Assembly (NCBI GenBank): GCA_016874835.1 | Contig: VGTB01000005.1 | Location: 1 to 46,843 of the forward strand | DNA length: 46,843 nucleotides | Direction of reading: 5' to 3' | Source: Deltaproteobacteria bacterium | Lineage (GTDB): Bacteria > Desulfobacterota > Syntrophia > Syntrophales > UBA2185 | In this document: in pieces, positions 1-8,231 of the stretch | Position numbering within the stretch: position 1 is the first letter of the stretch | How the letters are laid out: every line of letters starts with the position of its first letter | Position numbers and translations under genes: made by a program | Notes under the pieces: model-generated | Told to the model about the DNA's origin: nothing | Seen by the model: only the letters and a program-made list of their open reading frames with translations | The model's database searches: none

Positions 1-2
1 CT

Positions 3-218
3 ATCGTAGAAGGAGGAACGTGGGGGTACATAGACAATAAGGGCGATTGGGTTATCTCACCGATATTCGGTTTTGCCGGTCAATTCGAAGAGGGGAAAGC
101 ACGGGTAAAATTAAACGGCAGGTGTGAATTTATCAACAAGAGCGGGAAGATCATTTCAGACTGTAAAGAAGAAAGAGAACAGGAACGTCTGAAGGAAAAC
201 GGCAAGGTCATGTATTAA
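3..218 (+). CDS. WG-repeat (KWG) protein, C-terminal end only
   Basis: Open from the window edge to a TAA at 216-218, so only the last 71 residues are visible. The readable part contains the WG-repeat signature: WGYIDNKGDW, then a repeat of the type FEEGKARVKLNG followed by FINKSGKII. Such repeats form beta-rich structures in bacterial surface or periplasmic proteins, and their ligands are mostly unknown. The tail is charged (KEEREQERLKE) and ends in VMY. Family assignment is confident from the repeat pattern. The specific role cannot be stated from a fragment, and the start lies outside the window. Confidence 0.75.
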   Translation: MVEGGTWGYIDNKGDWVISPIFGFAGQFEEGKARVKLNGRCEFINKSGKIISDCKEEREQERLKENGKVMY

Positions 219-378
219 CATCATCACATAATTTTTTTTGGATTATCCTATATAATTTGCTTTACTTACCTCTGTTTTTACATTATTAGTTTTCCGGTAA
301 CGGCAGTAGCACCCAAAAGATACTTTGGACATTCAGGCCTTTACAGAAGAAGGGCCCGAAGGTTTTGAGGAATACGCG

Positions 379-759
379 ATGCTCAAGATACTCGTAATTG
401 ACGACGATTCGTCCATGTGTGAAACCTTGGAAATGTATCTCACAGAGGAAGGCTACGGTGTGGTAACCGCCGGTACAGGAACCGAAGGATTGAAAAAGTA
501 TAAAGATAGCCCTACTGACGTGGTTATCTTAGACATCCGTCTCCCTGACATCGACGGATTCACCGTCCTCAAGAATCTGAAAAGAGAGAATGCAAACGTC
601 AAGGTTATCATGATTACCGCATTTCACGAGATAGACTCCCGCATCAAGGCTAATCAGGCCGGCGCCTTCGCATATCTCAAAAAACCTATCGACATGTATG
701 AACTGGATCGTGCCATCGAAAATGCCTTCAAGACAAGCCAGACCGACAAAGATATATGA
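379..759 (+). CDS. Stand-alone CheY-like response-regulator receiver
   Basis: A 126-residue single receiver domain. It has the acidic pocket D8-D10 (IDDD), the phospho-acceptor D52 (VVILDIRLPD), T80 (MITA) and K102 before proline (LKKP). No output domain follows before the TGA, so it probably acts by protein-protein contact or in a phosphorelay. ATG 379 is preferred because GAGG lies 8 nt upstream and the receiver fold begins at once (MLKILVIDDD). A TTG at 325 in the same frame would add an unlikely 18-residue lead. No kinase is adjacent; the only kinase in the window is the NtrC-type partner at 24407-26182. The frame stays open for a further 59 codons past the stop, described separately. Confidence 0.85.
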   Translation: MLKILVIDDDSSMCETLEMYLTEEGYGVVTAGTGTEGLKKYKDSPTDVVILDIRLPDIDGFTVLKNLKRENANVKVIMITAFHEIDSRIKANQAGAFAYLKKPIDMYELDRAIENAFKTSQTDKDI

Positions 760-1050
760 ATTGATTTCTTTAATGAAAGAGGAAGGAAACAGATAAAGGT
801 TTTCGCTTCCGGTTACCCTCCTTTTGATTTCATCCTTGAGTATTTGCATTCCGTTCCGGGCCGTTTATCCAACGTGTTAATCGAACACAACGAGACCCGT
901 CTCACGATCAATGACCTTCGAGATGGGACAGTTTCTTAATGTGTGATATGAAAGAGAAGAATTCTATAATCATAAGGGATTATTCAATATGGTCTTTCGA
1001 GGGTAAAAACTTGTGAAACGTCAATTGAGAATGTCGACCGGGGGAGAAAT
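760..1050 (+). other. Gene-free stretch with an open, protein-like frame after the receiver stop
   Basis: There is no convincing gene here. The receiver's own frame continues open from the codon after its TGA to a TAA at 937-939. It would read through residues such as KVFASGYPPFDFILEYLH and LIEHNETRLTINDL, which look more like protein than random translation. There is no ATG near its beginning and no ribosome site, so it may be a decayed domain or chance. The last 15 bases hold the GGGGAG ribosome site of the next gene. Confidence 0.3.
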
Positions 1051-1854
1051 ATGGCAATATTTACGGATAAAGCCATAGTTGTCACAGGAGCATCGGAGGG
1101 TATAGGGCGTGCATTATGCCTTGCATTGGCACCTCAAAAAGCCAAATTGGCAATTGCGGCCAGAAATGAAGGGCGCCTTCATGAGTTGAAATCGGAGTTG
1201 GAGAAAAAAGGCGCCCAGGCGCTGGTTATAAAGGCGGATGTGACGAGCGAAGAAGACTGCAAGAGACTGATAGGAATGACCATTGACAAATGGGGATCGA
1301 TAGATGTGCTGGTAAATAATGCAGGGGGGACTATGTGGACCAATTTTGAAGATATTACAGATACCTCTCTCTTCGAGAAAATGATCAGATTAAACTATTT
1401 AGGAAGTGTGTATTGTACTTACTACGCATTGCCGCATCTTAAGAAATCCAGGGGACTGATTGTTGCCGTTTCCAGTGTGGCAGGAATGACGGGCGTCCCC
1501 ACACGGACAGCTTACGCAGCGAGTAAACATGCTTTATTTGGTTTTTTTGATTCGCTCAGGATCGAACTCGAAGGAACAGGAGTAAGTATAACGATGGTGG
1601 CACCCGATTTTGTACTTTCTGAAATTCATCGGCGTGCCCTGGGACACGACGGTAAGCCGTTGGGAAAGAGTCCTTTACAGGAAAGTAAGATTATGACCGC
1701 CGAAAAGTGTGCGGCACAAATTGTCAAGGCAATGGAGAACAGGGATCGTTTATTAATAACATCTCCCCGGGCGAAGGTGGGACGCTGGATCAGATTGTTC
1801 TCTCCGCGATTAATCGATCACATTGCAAAAAAGGCAATCCGGGAGAAGAAATAG
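1051..1854 (+). CDS. Short-chain dehydrogenase/reductase (SDR)
   Basis: A 267-residue classical SDR predicted to oxidise or reduce a hydroxyl/keto substrate with NAD(P). The Rossmann motif TGASEGIG is at residues 12-19, NNAG at 89-92, the catalytic Ser at about 141-142 (VSSVAG), and the YxxxK pair at Y155 and K159 (YAASK). A basic residue follows the second strand (AARNEGR), which hints at NADP preference. The C-terminus is basic and amphipathic (RWIRLFSPRLIDHIAKKA), as in SDRs that associate with membranes or lipid substrates. GGGGAG lies 4 nt before the ATG. The substrate cannot be told from sequence, and neighbouring genes do not form an obvious pathway. Confidence 0.88.
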   Translation: MAIFTDKAIVVTGASEGIGRALCLALAPQKAKLAIAARNEGRLHELKSELEKKGAQALVIKADVTSEEDCKRLIGMTIDKWGSIDVLVNNAGGTMWTNFEDITDTSLFEKMIRLNYLGSVYCTYYALPHLKKSRGLIVAVSSVAGMTGVPTRTAYAASKHALFGFFDSLRIELEGTGVSITMVAPDFVLSEIHRRALGHDGKPLGKSPLQESKIMTAEKCAAQIVKAMENRDRLLITSPRAKVGRWIRLFSPRLIDHIAKKAIREKK

Positions 1855-1924
1855 GATAGGGAATATCATTTTAGTAAATAATTTATGAAAATGAGTGCGG
1901 AATTACATTAAAGATAGAGTATCC

Positions 1925-2677
1925 ATGAGCTCATCCGGAAACTTGAAAATCATCGATAGATGGAAACATAAAAAAGACGATCCGGAAATACAGGAGGCTT
2001 TTAAAATCGCCACTGTCGGTCCTGGCACAAGTATTCTGCTCCTTGATGACTCGATAGACATGCCCAATCATTATGGATTGTTTTTGCCAAAACGTTTATA
2101 TCGATACAGCGGCCACCTGTGGGATGAGGTATTCCGGTCTGCGATGAGGTATGATTATGATTACAGTCTTGGTTGTGAATACTATATCGCGATATCCAGC
2201 AGAGTAAACCGGATAAGGAAGGAGTACCCTGCTTTCTTTATGTACGTGTGTGCTCACGAGATGGGACACGCCCGTATCTTTCTCTCAAATCCTGAATTGC
2301 ATATCTTCTCTTCTTTACTGGAATCATTTTTCAAAGAAGCATCCGGGACAATAAAAATAAATCCATGGGAGTATCCCCATGAAAAGCGTTGCGACCAATT
2401 CGGCCTCTCTGTTGCGAGCAAGATATATTCACACGATACGTTAAAAGCGGAAATCCCTCAACTTATGAACAGCCGGATATTTAACGCGGATAATCTCGAG
2501 CCGTTATTACTGCTCCCTGAACGGGACAATTTTAACGGATTGCGTGACGAATTGATACACTTCTCAATCTCCTATAAGAATGAGCTGATCGCGCTTTGGA
2601 TAGAAGACTTAAGAAGGTGTGGCAACTATTCTCTTGTGAACGAAATCAAAGACATTGAATCCCTGTTCGTCCATTAA
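1925..2677 (+). CDS. HExxH putative zinc metallopeptidase, function unknown
   Basis: About 250 residues. The zinc-peptidase motif is HEMGH at residues 111-115, and about 38 residues later comes HEKRCDQFG (152-160), resembling the E/D third-ligand segment of ImmA/IrrE and other gluzincins (HExxH...EADxFA). This suggests a real metallopeptidase fold, although I do not recognise the family. There is no signal peptide, so it is probably cytoplasmic. The start is uncertain: ATG 1925 has a weak TAGAG upstream, and GTG 1895 in the same frame would add ten residues. No partner repressor lies next to it, unlike typical ImmA systems. Its stop is 19 bases from the convergent transporter gene. Confidence 0.6.
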   Translation: MSSSGNLKIIDRWKHKKDDPEIQEAFKIATVGPGTSILLLDDSIDMPNHYGLFLPKRLYRYSGHLWDEVFRSAMRYDYDYSLGCEYYIAISSRVNRIRKEYPAFFMYVCAHEMGHARIFLSNPELHIFSSLLESFFKEASGTIKINPWEYPHEKRCDQFGLSVASKIYSHDTLKAEIPQLMNSRIFNADNLEPLLLLPERDNFNGLRDELIHFSISYKNELIALWIEDLRRCGNYSLVNEIKDIESLFVH

Positions 2678-2696
2678 AACGCATCATAAGATGACT

Positions 2697-3584
2697 TCAC
2701 GATCCTCCCTGCTCCAGCACGATGATCATGAATCCAATAAGCATGAGGATCGTCCCTGTCAGTCTTTCTCTGAAACCGGTTTCCTTAAAGAGAAAATGAC
2801 CGTACATCACGCCGACCAGAAGACTTAATCGACACACAGAAACCGTGTACGCCACATTCGCCAGGCTCATGGCAATGGTATAGAAGATCGTCGTGACGGC
2901 TGCGAAAAGTCCGGGGAGCACGGAGATTTTCAAAGACTCTTTGCAGATGCGCCCATGAGTATGGATTTTGCCAATTTTGAAAATAACCGGACTTACGACA
3001 ATGAAAAACACCAGATTATATATCACACCGAAAAAAAGCGCGGACGAATGGTTAATAGCTTCTTTGCCGAGTGTGTTTGTGAGTCCATAAATCACGGCTA
3101 CGGTAATCATGAAGACAGAGCCTGTTTCCTTACCGATGGCCCTCACCGGTTCCAGAAACCCTTTGCCGATTTCTTTCAAATTCAAAGTATAACTCCCAAA
3201 AGCAATCATCACTATGCCGATGCCACCCCAGTAAGATACCAATTCCCCCAACAGTACGTAGGGAATAATAATCAGCACAACGGGTGTTAAAGACAGGAAC
3301 GGAACCGTTAGACTCAAGGGAGATATTTTAATCGCTTTCATATAAAGGATGTACGCAATTACCTCAAACGGCAACGCAAAGAGACACGCTTTATAAAAAT
3401 CTCCATCAAGGGACGGCATGGGGATGAAGAAGAGGCAGGGAGATAAAAGGAGGACAACTATCAGTTGGCGTAGCCATGCGATGGTGTACTCATCATGAAG
3501 TTGCAAAGCTTTCTTTGTGAGGGCATCAGTAGTTCCACCGGTGAGGGCGGCAATCAACGCCAGCAGTATCCAGACATCATCCAT
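2697..3584 (-). CDS. EamA/DMT-superfamily transporter
   Basis: A 295-residue polytopic membrane protein with about ten hydrophobic helices, arranged as two EamA-type repeats (roughly residues 5-135 and 150-290). The opening segment resembles the N-terminus of drug/metabolite exporters: many Ala/Gly/Leu residues, then TDALTKKAL. The second half has a typical helix run ending LIGFMIIVLE. Members move small metabolites or drugs across the inner membrane; the substrate is unknown here. It is transcribed alone on the minus strand, convergent with the HExxH gene and divergent from the nitroreductase. Confidence 0.82.
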   Translation of the reverse strand: MDDVWILLALIAALTGGTTDALTKKALQLHDEYTIAWLRQLIVVLLLSPCLFFIPMPSLDGDFYKACLFALPFEVIAYILYMKAIKISPLSLTVPFLSLTPVVLIIIPYVLLGELVSYWGGIGIVMIAFGSYTLNLKEIGKGFLEPVRAIGKETGSVFMITVAVIYGLTNTLGKEAINHSSALFFGVIYNLVFFIVVSPVIFKIGKIHTHGRICKESLKISVLPGLFAAVTTIFYTIAMSLANVAYTVSVCRLSLLVGVMYGHFLFKETGFRERLTGTILMLIGFMIIVLEQGGS

Positions 3585-3724
3585 ATTTAACGTTTAACTG
3601 AATTAGACCTGATAATCAACTGCTTCTTGAAAAATTGTTTTTTGCTCATTTATCTTTTCCCGTTGACTCTTTTCTCTCTCTTCCCTACTGTGTGTTATAA
3701 AAATGAATGAAAGGGGTAAAATAA

Positions 3725-4318
3725 ATGAAAAGAATCTGTATCGGCTTTATAATGTGCTTGCTTATGGCAGGATTGGTTTTTGCGAGGGAGGATGCAAATA
3801 TGAAAGACACATTTTCTGTGATTCATTCAAGGAAGAGCGTCAGGAACTTCACGGGTGCAAAGGTAAGCAAGGCTGATCTCGACAAGATCATTAGAGCGGG
3901 AATGGCGGCGCCCTCTGCGGTAAATATGCAGCCGTGGTCTTTTGTAGTGGTAAGCGAGAGAAAAAAGCTGGACGAGCTTGCCGCAGGGCTTCCATACGCA
4001 CAGATGCTTTTCAAAGCGGGTGCGGCGATAATCGTGTGCACCGAACCGGATAAGGCATACGGGAAGGACAAGGATTTAGCAGTGATCGACGCATCACTCG
4101 CAGGTGAAAATATCCTGCTTGCGATAGAAGCTCTCGGGCTTGGCGGTGTGTGGACTGCCGGATATCCCTATGAGGACAGGATGTCACATGTGCGTACCGT
4201 GTTAGGCATACCTCAGGAAGTTATTCCTTTGAATGTGATACCCGTGGGTGTTCCCACCGGAGCAGACAGACCGAAAAACAAATACAAGAAGGAGAAGATA
4301 CACTGGGAACAATGGTAA
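3725..4318 (+). CDS. Nitroreductase-family flavoprotein with N-terminal signal peptide
   Basis: 197 residues. Residues 1-20 look like a Sec signal peptide (basic MKR, hydrophobic core, cleavage near VFA). The rest is a compact FMN-dependent nitroreductase: SRKSVRNF, then APSAVNMQPW (FMN-phosphate and ring contacts), EALGLGGVWTAGY and a C-terminal VPVGVP. AGGGG sits 8 nt before ATG 3725. Oddly, a second in-frame ATG at 3800 has a better Shine-Dalgarno (AGGGAGGA at 3785-3792, 8 nt spacing) and starts exactly where ordinary nitroreductases start (MKDTFSVIHSRKS). A cytosolic form from 3800 is therefore plausible, alone or beside the exported form. The substrate is unknown. Confidence 0.88.
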   Translation: MKRICIGFIMCLLMAGLVFAREDANMKDTFSVIHSRKSVRNFTGAKVSKADLDKIIRAGMAAPSAVNMQPWSFVVVSERKKLDELAAGLPYAQMLFKAGAAIIVCTEPDKAYGKDKDLAVIDASLAGENILLAIEALGLGGVWTAGYPYEDRMSHVRTVLGIPQEVIPLNVIPVGVPTGADRPKNKYKKEKIHWEQW

Positions 4319-4467
4319 TGTGATATCAAGCGAGAAAAGAAATGAGGCAGAGCCAATTCGACTCTGCTGACATAACAGATTCCCATATCTTATACTCCGA
4401 CCGTCGAAAAGGAACTTCTCATCGATTACAATAAGATGCTCTAAAATAATAAATACAAGGAGATTCC

Positions 4468-4983
4468 ATGAAAACATATGACCTTTATACAGATACCGGA
4501 GGTACATTACTTGCTGATGGCAAAAAACTCAGTAAAGATGATGTCTGTGTTGAAGCTATCGGAGCGATTGATGAAATCAATTCGTTTCTCGGTATAATAT
4601 ACGTGCAACTCGCAGATGAAGACCTCAAAGCCATGATCGACTATATTCAGCGAAATCTGTGCCGCATTAATTCCGTCTTGGGAAATGCCGATGTGAATTT
4701 TGAAAGATTCCGGGTAAATGCAATAGAGAAAATGATTCAACAACTTGAAACAGGTCTTTCCCCTTTGAGTAATTTCATATTATCCGGTTCAGGCCTGCTT
4801 TCCGCACATATTCAATTTTCCAGAGCATTGGTGCGAACAGCCGAACGCCGTGTTGGGGCATTCAGGGTTAAGAATGAGAACATTATGCCGTTTTTAAATC
4901 GGCTTTCTGATTTGCTTTTTCAAATGGCCCGCAAAGTAGATCAAACAGAAAAGCGATCTGAAAGACTGTGGAAGGGTGAATGA
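4468..4983 (+). CDS. PduO/ATR-type corrinoid adenosyltransferase-like protein
   Basis: 171 residues. It matches the PduO-type cob(I)alamin adenosyltransferases along its length: LSKDD then EAIGAIDEINSFLG near the N-terminus, and the C-terminal hallmark RTAERRV followed by LNRLSDLLFQMAR. The enzyme transfers adenosine from ATP to cobalt, making adenosylcobalamin. The ATP loop is unusual: the family pattern TxTGDxGxTxL is shortened here to TDTGGTLL, losing the Asp and about three residues. Activity is therefore uncertain; it could be a divergent enzyme or a corrinoid-binding relative. AAGGAG lies 5 nt before the ATG. The next gene follows with a 35-nt gap. Confidence 0.75.
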   Translation: MKTYDLYTDTGGTLLADGKKLSKDDVCVEAIGAIDEINSFLGIIYVQLADEDLKAMIDYIQRNLCRINSVLGNADVNFERFRVNAIEKMIQQLETGLSPLSNFILSGSGLLSAHIQFSRALVRTAERRVGAFRVKNENIMPFLNRLSDLLFQMARKVDQTEKRSERLWKGE

Positions 4984-5018
4984 TTACATTATGTAACCTC
5001 ATTGCAGAAGGAGTCATA

Positions 5019-5411
5019 ATGAACCTACGATCCCAAGGCATCATCACGGTAATGCTCACCGGTATTTGGGTGAATGCTTCTGAATTTTTTAGAAATGAGA
5101 TTCTTCTAAAGACATATTGGGTTGACCATTATCAATCACTCGGAATGACTTTTCCCTCTGAGCCGGAGAATGGAATGATTTGGGTCGCATGGGGGTTTTT
5201 ATTCGCCACAGCGATTTATTTCATCTCCAGAAAATTCAATCTAATGCACACGACACTGATCAGTTGGTTTATGGTGTTTGTGTTGATGTGGATTGTAACC
5301 TGGAACCTGAACGTACTTCCAATTGCCATCCTTATTTATGCTGTTCCGCTCAGTCTGCTGGAAGCCTTAATAGGTGCTTATATTTGTAAAAAGATATCTC
5401 CAATTGAATAA
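5019..5411 (+). CDS. Small membrane protein, unknown function
   Basis: 130 residues with about four hydrophobic helices: near the N-terminus (IITVMLTGIW), around 55-72 (WVAWGFLFATAIYF), 80-98 (ISWFMVFVLMWIVTW) and 103-124 (PIAILIYAVPLSLLEALIGAYI). I do not recognise the family. ATG 5019 is chosen because AGAAGGAG (5006-5013) lies 5 nt upstream; an earlier in-frame start at 4980 would overlap the previous gene without a ribosome site. It probably shares a transcript with the adenosyltransferase-like gene. Confidence 0.65.
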   Translation: MNLRSQGIITVMLTGIWVNASEFFRNEILLKTYWVDHYQSLGMTFPSEPENGMIWVAWGFLFATAIYFISRKFNLMHTTLISWFMVFVLMWIVTWNLNVLPIAILIYAVPLSLLEALIGAYICKKISPIE

Positions 5412-5419
5412 GAAATAGA

Positions 5420-5446
5420 ACCCGCCAATCTGTCGGGTGGCTTTCA
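5420..5446 (+). terminator. Weak possible terminator after the small membrane protein gene
   Basis: A short stem ACCCG (5420-5424) with CGGGT (5434-5438), followed by GGCTTTC. The stem is short and the T run poor. The remaining bases up to 5660 hold no gene that I can support, apart from the next gene's ribosome site. Confidence 0.25.
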
Positions 5447-5660
5447 GTCGCTGGTGATCCCTGAAGTTACTCACTTTTGATCCATGATGCCCAGTCCCGA
5501 CAACGTACTGCAATTCACCCTTTGTATACGACAAAAATGCTCGGTCCCTTTCTGAAGTCAATGATTGACTGATTTTGAGAACCATGCGAAAGTGCAAACA
5601 GTAATGTTTGAAGTATTGTGGCACCGCCGGGGAAACCATGCCGTAAACGGAGAAAACAAT

Positions 5661-7940
5661 ATGAAGCTTAAAAAGCATTCCGCAAAATTAGCCATATTGC
5701 TGCTATCTTGTTTCCTGTTGGCCTTCTCCTTTAAAGACATCAAGTTAAGTAGCTATGCTCAGAAACAGCAGCTGCATGAAATAATTAATATGCTCCAACC
5801 AAGAGTTGATGAAGGCGATACATTGTCTTCATTCCAGCTTTTCTTACTGGCCGCCTCTTACAACGGAATCCGCAACTACAGCAAAGCGCTCGCCACGATA
5901 GACTTGCTACAAAAGCAGATTGACAAGGGCGATAGAACTTATGTCGGTTCCGATCTTACCGTTTATCCGCAAATCCTTCGCGGTTATATTTATCTGGACC
6001 AGGGGGAGACTCAGAAGGCCATCCAGGAAGGCAGCCTTGCTTATAAACTGTTGCATGAAGACGGACGCGAGAGAAATAGCTTCTATACATCTCAGCTGAT
6101 CGATATTTACGATGTTCTGGGTGTTGCCCATGCTCTAACCGGAAATAAAGTAGATGCTCAAAAAATTGCTAATTCACTGCAAAAGCTAAGCATCACGGTC
6201 ATGAACGGGCCTCCCAAATACACCGCATTGGCACGGATTTATATGGCGTTGAAGGAGTATGATAATGCTCTGACCGCCATCAAGAATCCGGATGCAAAGG
6301 TAACAGGATTCATTACAGCATTTTACGATCAGACCTTCCAGGAGATTCCCAAGCTTTATATCTTATCGAAAAGTCTTTACGAAACCGGAAACATAAAAGA
6401 AGCCAAAGAAGGATATGCCCAGCTTTTAGGACACCCGCAGATTGAACAAATAGGCGGCATCTACTGGATTGTTCTTCTCGACCGCGCGAGAATAGCACTG
6501 AGCGAAGGGCAGAATACCGCCGCCGAAGACATGCTCAAAAAAGCAATTGACGTCATTGAAAAGCAACGATCTTCGATTAATTCCGAAGCGGGACGCATCG
6601 GCTTTGTCGGTGATAAACAAATGGCATACGCCGAATTGACGGAACTGCTTCTTGCTCACGGCCGTTATGAAGAAGCATTCGCTTACGTGGAACGTGCCAA
6701 AGCCCGCGCTTTAGTAGATTTGCTGGCTTCGCAAAAGGGAATAAATGTCCACGGCGGACAGACAGAGCAAATAAAAACAACTTTGGTTCATCTTGATAAG
6801 TTAGAAGATAATTTAGCTGTGGTGGCGCAAGTCAAAGACAAGGAAAATCAGAACAAAAGCCGCGCTGTCGTTTTAGCACTGAAAAAAGATCTGAAGGAAA
6901 AAGCGCCGGAACTGGCGGCTCTCGTTTCCGTAACCACACCGGCAACGGCGGAGATCCAAAGCAAGATTAAAGACGATGAAACATTGCTGGAATATTACTG
7001 TGCGGGCAAACAATGGTATGTTTTTATTTTAACAAACAAGAGTATTGTGGCGCAGAAGTTGTCGATAGCAGATTTGGAAAAAAATATTGAAGCCCTGCGC
7101 AAAAATATCACGACACGAAACTTATCGGAATTCAACCAATATAGCCAGACGCTATACCGTCAAATATTTACATTGGCGGCTCCCTCAATTAAAACAATAA
7201 AACTGATTATCGTTCCACATGGTTCTTTGCACTATTTGCCTTTTGCCGCCCTTTCAGACGGCAAGGAATATCTCATTGACCGTTTCAGCATACGAATGCT
7301 GCCCAGCGCCAGTGTTCTAAGTTTCCTCAAAGGATGGGCGAAGCAAGAGAATAGAGGCGCCCTGATTTTCGGCAATCCGAAACTGGACGATCCGAAATAT
7401 GATTTGAAATTCGCGCAGGACGAGGCCCTTGCCATTGGCAAGATAATTCCTAAATCCAATGTTCTTTTACGCAGTGAGGCATCAAAAACAAACCTGCAAA
7501 ACTTGGGAAGCAAGTATTCCATAATTCATCTGGCTGTCCATGGCGTATTTGATCTGGATAAGCCCCTTAATTCAGCGCTGCTGCTGGCCGCAGATAAAAA
7601 TAACGACGGACAATTGAGAGCAGGTGACCTGTATAATTTATCTTTAAGTGCCGATTTGGTCACTCTCAGTGCCTGTGAAACGGCCATGGGAAAAGTGGCA
7701 ACAGGCGATGATGTTGTCGGCTTTACGCGTGGGTTTTTCTATGCTGGAGCAAGCTCGTTGATATCCAGCTTGTGGCAGGTGGATGACGAGGCAACCCGCG
7801 ATTTAATGGTTAATTTTTACATCAATCTGTCGCAGATGAGTAAAGATGAAGCCTTGCGACAGGCACAGCTCAAAGCTAAAAAACAATACCCGCATCCCTA
7901 TTACTGGGCAGCGTTTTTACTCACCGGAAGTGCAATGTAA
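5661..7940 (+). CDS. Exported TPR-CHAT protease-like protein
   Basis: 759 residues. The N-terminus is a signal peptide or anchor (basic MKLKKHSAK, hydrophobic LAILLLSCFLLAF). Residues about 45-360 are helical TPR-like repeats (for example YNGIRNYSKALATIDLL, ALARIYMALKEYDNALTAI, YEEAFAYVERAKARALVDLL). The C-terminal third is a CHAT domain, a caspase-related fold, with a predicted catalytic His at 627 (HLAVHGVFD) and Cys at 672 (LSACETAMG). The end ALRQAQL then HPYYWAAFLLTG is typical of CHAT. ATG 5661 has CGGAG about 8 nt upstream and directly starts the signal peptide. The next intact gene is another caspase-fold protein, so the two may work together, perhaps in the envelope. Targets are unknown. 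Confidence 0.88.
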   Translation: MKLKKHSAKLAILLLSCFLLAFSFKDIKLSSYAQKQQLHEIINMLQPRVDEGDTLSSFQLFLLAASYNGIRNYSKALATIDLLQKQIDKGDRTYVGSDLTVYPQILRGYIYLDQGETQKAIQEGSLAYKLLHEDGRERNSFYTSQLIDIYDVLGVAHALTGNKVDAQKIANSLQKLSITVMNGPPKYTALARIYMALKEYDNALTAIKNPDAKVTGFITAFYDQTFQEIPKLYILSKSLYETGNIKEAKEGYAQLLGHPQIEQIGGIYWIVLLDRARIALSEGQNTAAEDMLKKAIDVIEKQRSSINSEAGRIGFVGDKQMAYAELTELLLAHGRYEEAFAYVERAKARALVDLLASQKGINVHGGQTEQIKTTLVHLDKLEDNLAVVAQVKDKENQNKSRAVVLALKKDLKEKAPELAALVSVTTPATAEIQSKIKDDETLLEYYCAGKQWYVFILTNKSIVAQKLSIADLEKNIEALRKNITTRNLSEFNQYSQTLYRQIFTLAAPSIKTIKLIIVPHGSLHYLPFAALSDGKEYLIDRFSIRMLPSASVLSFLKGWAKQENRGALIFGNPKLDDPKYDLKFAQDEALAIGKIIPKSNVLLRSEASKTNLQNLGSKYSIIHLAVHGVFDLDKPLNSALLLAADKNNDGQLRAGDLYNLSLSADLVTLSACETAMGKVATGDDVVGFTRGFFYAGASSLISSLWQVDDEATRDLMVNFYINLSQMSKDEALRQAQLKAKKQYPHPYYWAAFLLTGSAM

Positions 7941-8231
7941 AAAACTAAGCACTCAAAGTTCCCTCCGACCTGGTTACATTATTCAATATCGGCTAATTAT
8001 GGAGGAGAATAATATGGTCAATCTTATTTTGTTGTCATATCGAAGATTTCAAACAATCTTCTGCACTTTTGTTAGCTGATACAGGTTGTGAACCTGTAAA
8101 TGAAAGCAGCGTTTGTGAATCAAATCTCAGCCCCAAGAATGAAACATCAACGATACTCATGAACCATGCTATTGTATTATCCCCAGAATTGATGTATGAA
8201 AATATTGATAAGTTGCAAAAATGGTGCACCG
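7941..8231 (+). pseudogene. Possible small frameshifted gene between CHAT and caspase genes
   Basis: A strong ribosome site (GGAGGAG, 7999-8007) precedes ATG 8014 (an earlier in-frame ATG lies just before it), but that frame stops after 21 residues at the TGA ending 8079. The neighbouring frame is open from about 7997 through the caspase gene's start and reads protein-like (SSALLLADTGCEPVNESS, then MNHAIVLSPELMYENIDKL). Joining the two by a frameshift near 8030-8070 would give a small protein of about 75 residues or more. This may be a decayed gene, a programmed frameshift or chance. I recognise no domain. Confidence 0.25.

Noticed and set aside
529-849. A 106-codon minus-strand ORF across the receiver gene
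   Set aside because: It is the reverse-strand reading of an obvious receiver domain and has no ribosome site.
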